The position numbers and the translations under genes are program-made. Source: Candidatus Sumerlaeota bacterium (GTDB lineage: Bacteria; Sumerlaeota; T1SED10-198M). From it: a stretch of 5,658 nucleotides of DNA. Within the stretch, counting starts at the first letter, position 1. Each line of letters opens with the position of its first letter. This document shows, piece by piece, positions 1 to 3,779 of the stretch. A model generated the notes under the pieces. That model saw nothing but the letters and a program-made list of their open reading frames with translations, was not told the DNA's origin and did not search any database. Where the stretch lies: contig PWGE01000441.1 of NCBI GenBank assembly GCA_003554345.1, positions 1 to 5,658 of the forward strand. The letters run 5' to 3'.

Positions 1-204
1 ATCTATCTTTGTCACTTCCTGCTCTCTGATATAGATTTTTCCGCTGCCCGGTTTCCTTAATCCGGCTATGAGCTCAAAAATAAGGGTTTTGCCGGCACCG
101 GTAGGACCAAACAAAACAAAGTATTCGCCCCTTTTCACTTCAAGCGATATATCATTCAGCGAGAAACGTGGATAGGTAATGGCAAGAGATTGAAGTGACA
201 GCAT
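1..204 (-). CDS. ABC transporter ATP-binding protein, molybdate/tungstate type, N-terminal part (cut by window edge)
   Basis: This is the first 68 residues of an ABC ATPase whose remainder lies beyond position 1. It begins MLSLQSLAITYPRF. Tyr11 sits where the adenine-stacking A-loop aromatic is expected, and GPTGAGKT at residues 33-40 is a perfect Walker A motif, followed by the usual ELIAGL helix. The GPTGAGKT variant is common in the WtpC/ModC/CysA-like ATPases of oxyanion importers. The Q-loop, signature motif and Walker B are not in the window, so catalytic completeness cannot be judged. By family it would hydrolyse ATP at the cytoplasmic face to drive the permease encoded just upstream. 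The ATG at 204-202 lies one base after the permease stop (TAA, 208-206), and GGTGAG at 214-209 is a well-spaced ribosome site inside the last permease codons. Co-translation with the permease is therefore very likely. The ATPase identity is certain, but the substrate class is inferred from the neighbours. Confidence 0.95.
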   Translation of the reverse strand, partial: MLSLQSLAITYPRFSLNDISLEVKRGEYFVLFGPTGAGKTLIFELIAGLRKPGSGKIYIREQEVTKID

Positions 205-205
205 G

Positions 206-1045
206 TTACTCACCGATGGGCACTTTACTTCTACTGAACTTTTTGAAGGTGACCAGCAAAACCACTGATAATACTATCAATATGAGAGCTATGGCCAGAG
301 CGCTCTGGATATGTCCTACGGATAATTCTAAATATATAGAAGTAGCCAGCACTTCTGTCCTTTGACGGGTAGTACCTACAAAGACCATCATGGGACCAAA
401 AAGACCTATGGCTACCGCCCATGCAATGACTCCACCGGCCACAATACCATTTCTCACCATGGGAAGTGTCACTTTCAAAAAGACTCCCGCCCTTGAATAT
501 CCAAGCGTTCTGGCCACATCTTCTATCCGTGTATTCATGCTATCAAAAGAGGCTTTCACTGTTCTTACGGCATAAGGAGCAATAATAAAAAACTGTGCCA
601 GAACAATACCTGCCGGCTGATACACAAAACGAAATCCCGTGTTTTCGATAAACTGACCTAAAGGCGTCCTGAAAAAAACAAGCAGACATAATCCAAAAAC
701 AAGGGGCGGCAGGACAATCGGAATATCTACGAAAGTATCAAGAATTGTCCGGCCTGGAAAATCGAAACGACTCAGGACATAACTCACGGGCACACTTACA
801 AACACAGCCAGAATAGCGCTTATTGTGGAGGTTATAAGACTTAATCTCAGGGCAAAACGCAAATCCACACTTTGAAAAATCGCCCTGAATTCATGAAAGT
901 CCAGAAACACTACCGCCGCCCCAAAAAGCAGCAGGAGCGATCCCACAAAAAAAACTGTTATAAAAAATGAAAATATATCAAAAAGGGATATAAAGCCGTA
1001 CCGGGAAATCCTGATCCTATTCCTCCTTTTCCTCCAGATAACCAT
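206..1045 (-). CDS. ABC transporter permease, ModB/WtpB-like (binding-protein-dependent transport inner membrane component)
   Basis: This 279-residue membrane protein is of normal length for ModB/WtpB-type permeases. Hydrophobic segments lie at about residues 19-48, 66-91, 102-125, 145-163, 199-224 and 248-267, giving six helices. The cytoplasmic EAA loop is clear at residues 174-195 (EDVARTLGYSRAGVFLKVTL), with the invariant Gly at 182; this is where the ATPase docks. The Arg/Lys-rich N-terminus fits a cytoplasmic start. After the EAA loop, the family usually reads GEFGAT; here it is GLFGPMM (residues 214-220), a deviation in the pore-lining helix. It probably forms a homodimer with two copies of the ATPase encoded next. 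The ATG at 1045 overlaps the upstream binding-protein gene by 29 bases and has no good ribosome site. A very strong site lies inside the frame at 1030-1022, so the true start may be slightly downstream at a non-standard codon. The fold and role are secure; the transported ion (molybdate, tungstate or other) is inferred. Confidence 0.93.
   Translation of the reverse strand: MVIWRKRRNRIRISRYGFISLFDIFSFFITVFFVGSLLLLFGAAVVFLDFHEFRAIFQSVDLRFALRLSLITSTISAILAVFVSVPVSYVLSRFDFPGRTILDTFVDIPIVLPPLVFGLCLLVFFRTPLGQFIENTGFRFVYQPAGIVLAQFFIIAPYAVRTVKASFDSMNTRIEDVARTLGYSRAGVFLKVTLPMVRNGIVAGGVIAWAVAIGLFGPMMVFVGTTRQRTEVLATSIYLELSVGHIQSALAIALILIVLSVVLLVTFKKFSRSKVPIGE
209..214 (-). promoter_or_regulatory. Ribosome binding site for the ATPase gene
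   Basis: On the minus strand GGTGAG ends four bases before the ATG at 204, and the core GGTGA is spaced five bases from it. It is formed by the last two sense codons of the permease, so ribosomes finishing the permease are positioned to restart on the ATPase. This supports the choice of the ATG at 204. Confidence 0.7.
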
Positions 1046-1859
1046 ATCGTTGAAAAGCTTCCCGGCCTGTGTCCGATATAATAAAATTCATAAAATTTTC
1101 AGCTTCTTCCTGGTTTTCTGCATTTTCGAGCAAACACGCGGTGACTCGTATTTCCGGGAAATCTATGCCTGCAGGAATACTTTTTAATTCATCATATAAT
1201 TCAGGAAGAAAACTCCAGGCCACCCCTGCATCAATGTGTTCAGATACCAGGGCAACTGCCAGTTCATTATGAGCACGACTCTCAAGAACCACATTATCGT
1301 AAACCGATTCTTTCCATCCTTTATCAGCAAGAGCTTTTTCCACAAGCTCTCCTGCTGTAGAATAGCGGGGATCCGTTAACCCCACTTGAAGCTCAGGTCT
1401 TTTCAAACAGGAGATATCTTCGATATTATGAGGATTATCCTGCGGTACCATAACCACAGGCCGGAGATATCCGGGAACTGTATAATCCCTTAAGAGTCCT
1501 TTTTCGTCCAGATTATCCGCATAAGGATCGTGACAGACATAGACATCTCCCCACTGTCCCACTTCGATGGTGGCAAGTAATTCTGCAGAACCGCCAAAAT
1601 TAAACTGAACAGCTATATTATATTCTTCCTGAAAATCCTTTGCAATCTCTTCCATCACCAGTCGCATAGAGGAACCACAATGGACGACCACTTTTCTGTC
1701 CGCTTCTATCTGAGCAAATTCACTGCGCTGCTCATAAGGAGTAGCCCGTGTAGTAATCTCACCTGTTTCTTCAGTTTCTGTCTGATAACGAACCCCCCAG
1801 ATCACTGCAATTACAAGCACTGCCAGAATAACTGCATAGAATAACCTGTCACTTCTCAT
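1017..1859 (-). CDS. Membrane-anchored ModA-like substrate-binding protein (second of two)
   Basis: This 280-residue protein belongs to the ModA/type II periplasmic-binding family. A helix at residues 7-23 follows a short charged N-terminus and has no LxxC lipobox or clear cleavage site, so it looks like a permanent membrane anchor. A hydrophilic linker (about 25-55) leads to the binding domain. In the classical oxyanion pocket, Ser63 of CGSSM (61-65) aligns with the first ModA ligand serine and Ser91 of FGGSAELL with the second. The WGDVYVCHD stretch (103-111) is the usual (A/G)DVF-type motif. HIDAGVAW (208-215) places Trp215 where ModA has its ligand tyrosine. These placements are by-eye alignments to the family. 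The protein is probably a receptor that delivers an oxyanion to the permease encoded downstream. The ATG overlaps the stop of the other binding-protein gene (ATGA) and has a good ribosome site. The C-terminal EEKEE codons double as the strong AGGAGG site near the permease start. Confidence 0.88.
   Translation of the reverse strand: MRSDRLFYAVILAVLVIAVIWGVRYQTETEETGEITTRATPYEQRSEFAQIEADRKVVVHCGSSMRLVMEEIAKDFQEEYNIAVQFNFGGSAELLATIEVGQWGDVYVCHDPYADNLDEKGLLRDYTVPGYLRPVVMVPQDNPHNIEDISCLKRPELQVGLTDPRYSTAGELVEKALADKGWKESVYDNVVLESRAHNELAVALVSEHIDAGVAWSFLPELYDELKSIPAGIDFPEIRVTACLLENAENQEEAENFMNFIISDTGREAFQRYGYLEEKEE
1022..1030 (-). promoter_or_regulatory. Strong Shine-Dalgarno inside the overlap of binding protein and permease genes
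   Basis: AAAAGGAGG on the minus strand is a near-perfect ribosome site. It lies downstream of the only ATG available to the permease (1045) and is made by the Glu/Lys-rich last codons of the binding-protein gene. Six bases after it comes an in-frame ATC (1015-1013) and twelve bases after it an in-frame ATT (1009-1007), but no ATG, GTG or TTG at normal spacing. Either the permease starts at a rare codon here, or the site serves to hold ribosomes for re-initiation at the ATG upstream. Confidence 0.55.
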
Positions 1860-2659
1860 TTGTTCACCTCTCCAAAATGATGTTTGTCAAAAATTTCCCG
1901 GCTCTCCTGTGTCAGCATGAAATCCATAAACTTCTGTGCCTCTTGATTATTCTCTGAAAACGACAGTATAGCAAGAGGGACCATGGGCATAACATTGTCA
2001 TCAGGAGGAATAGGAATAACCTCTCCTTCTTCATGCCGCCGTGCCACGGTTTCCCATACAATCGCAGCATCAATGTGACCCATTATGACTCCTGTCGCTA
2101 AATCATGAACAGTTGTCCCGTCAAATACCACATTCTCCTCCATCTCTTCCCGGGACAGGTTGTTTTTTTCAAATATCTGCCATGTAATACCGCCAATAGC
2201 AGCTGCTCTTTCATCACCCACTCCCAGCTTGATAGCGGGATCTGCGAGATCATGCAGGCTCTCTATCTGATGGGGGTTTCCGTCCTGCACCATAATAACC
2301 GGTACAAATCTCGCTACATTGACACTTTTCTCAATAAAAGTCCGCTCTTTTGCTTTCTGAACATACGCTTCATCGCCAGGCATAAAGAGGTCACCTTCCG
2401 GATTTGCCTGAAGCTGCCCCAGTAATATGTTAGAAGCCCCGTAATTGATTCGGACAGCAATACCTGTTTCTTCTTCAAAGTTCTCTACTATTTCAGAAAC
2501 AGCAGGTCGCAAACCTGCTCCACAATAAAAATGTAAGGGTTTCCCTTCTCCACCCAAAAACAGATCACGGATAAACATACCCATCAAAAAGAAGACCACG
2601 AAGATAAGAAGAAATTTCAATCCTTTTCTTATCTGCTGAATACTTTTATCTTTTTTCAT
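1856..2659 (-). CDS. Membrane-anchored ModA-like substrate-binding protein (first of two)
   Basis: This 267-residue type II periplasmic-binding protein is clearly related to the one encoded next: both share the CG-(A/S)-(G/S)-(L/M)-R start, an EEIxxxF-like helix, GIAV/NIAV, and the HIDAAIVW/HIDAGVAW strand. Residues 14-34 form a hydrophobic anchor preceded by lysines, with no lipobox cysteine. The domain opens with HFYCGAGLRP (43-52). Ala48 occupies the place of the first ModA ligand serine, while Ser76 of YGASNILL keeps the second. Trp202 stands at the ModA tyrosine position. The changed pocket means it may bind a different ligand, or the same ligand differently, from its neighbour. From memory, binding proteins with similar C-x-(A/S)-G-(L/I)-(R/K)-P starts occur in Planctomycetota and relatives, usually annotated as molybdate-binding. 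The start codon overlaps the CBM9 gene's stop (ATGA) and has no recognisable ribosome site, so translation probably depends on coupling. The family call is firm; the ligand is unknown. Confidence 0.88.
   Translation of the reverse strand: MKKDKSIQQIRKGLKFLLIFVVFFLMGMFIRDLFLGGEGKPLHFYCGAGLRPAVSEIVENFEEETGIAVRINYGASNILLGQLQANPEGDLFMPGDEAYVQKAKERTFIEKSVNVARFVPVIMVQDGNPHQIESLHDLADPAIKLGVGDERAAAIGGITWQIFEKNNLSREEMEENVVFDGTTVHDLATGVIMGHIDAAIVWETVARRHEEGEVIPIPPDDNVMPMVPLAILSFSENNQEAQKFMDFMLTQESREIFDKHHFGEVNK
1864..1873 (-). promoter_or_regulatory. Ribosome binding site for the second binding-protein gene
   Basis: GGAGAGGTGA on the minus strand lies four bases before the ATG at 1859 and matches the anti-Shine-Dalgarno tail well. 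It is formed by the last codons of the preceding binding-protein gene and supports the ATGA-overlap start. By contrast, the first binding-protein gene (start 2659) has no such site, so the two may be made in different amounts. Confidence 0.7.
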
Positions 2660-3735
2660 TGAACAAGGATAAACTCATTGAATGCGTCAGGATCCGTACC
2701 ACCTGCAATGCCAGGAGTCATCTCCAACCAGTAATCATAGCCTTCACCATCAGCATCTTCGAAAATTACTATATTAAAAGCAAAAATAGCACCTTCCCCG
2801 GGTTCCACCTCTAATTTTTCAAAAGGCATCTTTATCTCATAAAAAGTTTTCTTTTCATTATCATCGCGGTGTACATGATATTCACTGTAATCAAACAGAT
2901 CTGAAACAGGACCGCCAAACTGATAGGTACGAACCTGTTCACCACCTGCCAGCGCAAGACAGAGGTTAAAGTCAGAAATTCCGGGTTTTTTGGGCGCAAT
3001 GCCAAACTGAATAGAGTCTCCATCCCAGATACTATCCCCTCTTCGGGAGTTGAAATGTTCTTCTACTTTTGCCTCTACCGCCAGGTACAGATATTCTTCA
3101 TCCCAGCCAAGATATACATGCGCCTGCTCAAGTGTTCTCTCAAGAGTATCAGGATCCCCGTTTTTAAAATCCTCATCTTCACCAAGGTAAAAGAAAGGTC
3201 TTCCCTCCCATTCAGAAAGATTTCCATCTATTTTTACAGGCTCATCCAAAACTCTTATTTCTTGTAAATCTTCAAAAATAAAGTCTTTCGTTGTTGTGTG
3301 TCCATCAAAGTCCATATCTTCTTTATCTGAAGGTAACTGCTCAGGTTTCTCGAAGTCCAGCCTGATGGAAATCTGACAGTTTTCATCGATCATCTCTTCC
3401 AGTTCGAACTGGACCTCCCTGCTTTCCTGGGGCTCCATTTCGAACCCTTTTTCTTTGATAGGTATATCATCTATCTTCAAAGTAGCTTTTACCTGAACCG
3501 GTTGAGTATCCATATGACAGTTTATATCGACCAGTATTCTATCAGCAGCAACCACTGTAATATCATACACACCGGCAGGATATATATGATGAAGAGGAAG
3601 AGGTTCATATCCTTCCAGAGCTTCTTTTAGAGGATACTCCTCAAGATAGATAACCTTCTCTTCTCCGCCTGCCGCTTCTCCTGGTACAGACAGAAAGAAG
3701 GCAAGCATACAGACCATTATCAGTATTTTCTTCAT
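2656..3735 (-). CDS. Secreted protein with C-terminal CBM9-like (carbohydrate-binding family 9) domain
   Basis: This is a 359-residue exported protein. The first 22 or so residues (MKKILIMVCMLAFFLSVPGEA) are a typical Sec signal peptide, probably cut near Ala21/Ala22. Residues about 25-160 form an unassigned beta-rich, acidic region with two cysteines (73 and 120) that could pair. Residues about 167-358 match the CBM9/DOMON-like sandwich: KIDGNLSEW (168-176), HVYLGWDEEYLYLAV (206-220), WDGDSIQFGIAP (237-248), YEIKMPF (299-305), and an ending PGIAGGTDPDAFNEFIL (341-357), all typical of the family. No catalytic module is present. CBM9 domains are best known for binding sugar chain ends in xylanases, but standalone copies often have unknown ligands. 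The start was set at the ATG at 3735, not the GTG at 3783, because it gives the signal peptide and has AGGAG seven bases upstream. The protein is extremely acidic (about 80 Asp/Glu, 30 Lys/Arg). Its stop overlaps the next gene's start. Confidence 0.87.
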   Translation of the reverse strand: MKKILIMVCMLAFFLSVPGEAAGGEEKVIYLEEYPLKEALEGYEPLPLHHIYPAGVYDITVVAADRILVDINCHMDTQPVQVKATLKIDDIPIKEKGFEMEPQESREVQFELEEMIDENCQISIRLDFEKPEQLPSDKEDMDFDGHTTTKDFIFEDLQEIRVLDEPVKIDGNLSEWEGRPFFYLGEDEDFKNGDPDTLERTLEQAHVYLGWDEEYLYLAVEAKVEEHFNSRRGDSIWDGDSIQFGIAPKKPGISDFNLCLALAGGEQVRTYQFGGPVSDLFDYSEYHVHRDDNEKKTFYEIKMPFEKLEVEPGEGAIFAFNIVIFEDADGEGYDYWLEMTPGIAGGTDPDAFNEFILVQ

Positions 3736-3742
3736 ACCTGTA

Positions 3743-3747
3743 CTCCT
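3743..3747 (-). promoter_or_regulatory. Ribosome binding site that decides the CBM9 gene start
   Basis: AGGAG on the minus strand, seven bases before the ATG at 3735, lies in the only intergenic gap of the window (3736-3779, 44 bases). It favours the ATG with the signal peptide over the GTG at 3783, which overlaps the previous stop but would put 16 extra residues in front of the signal peptide. Confidence 0.75.
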
Positions 3748-3779
3748 GAATATTATTTTATCATACAACCGAAAACGAA

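Noticed and set aside
231-422. Minus-strand open frame of 63 codons in another frame of the permease
   Set aside because: It is a shadow of the permease, whose transmembrane and EAA-loop pattern fixes the real frame.
2105-2425. Open frame of 106 codons on the plus strand
   Set aside because: It is antisense to the first binding protein, whose frame carries recognisable motifs throughout; the product is Cys/Leu-rich with no recognisable pattern.
3760-3765. TATGAT on the minus strand, resembling a -10 promoter element in the 44-base gap
   Set aside because: No matching -35 element is found about 17 bases upstream, the surrounding gap is simply AT-rich, and the distance to the start codon is short; an internal promoter is not supported.
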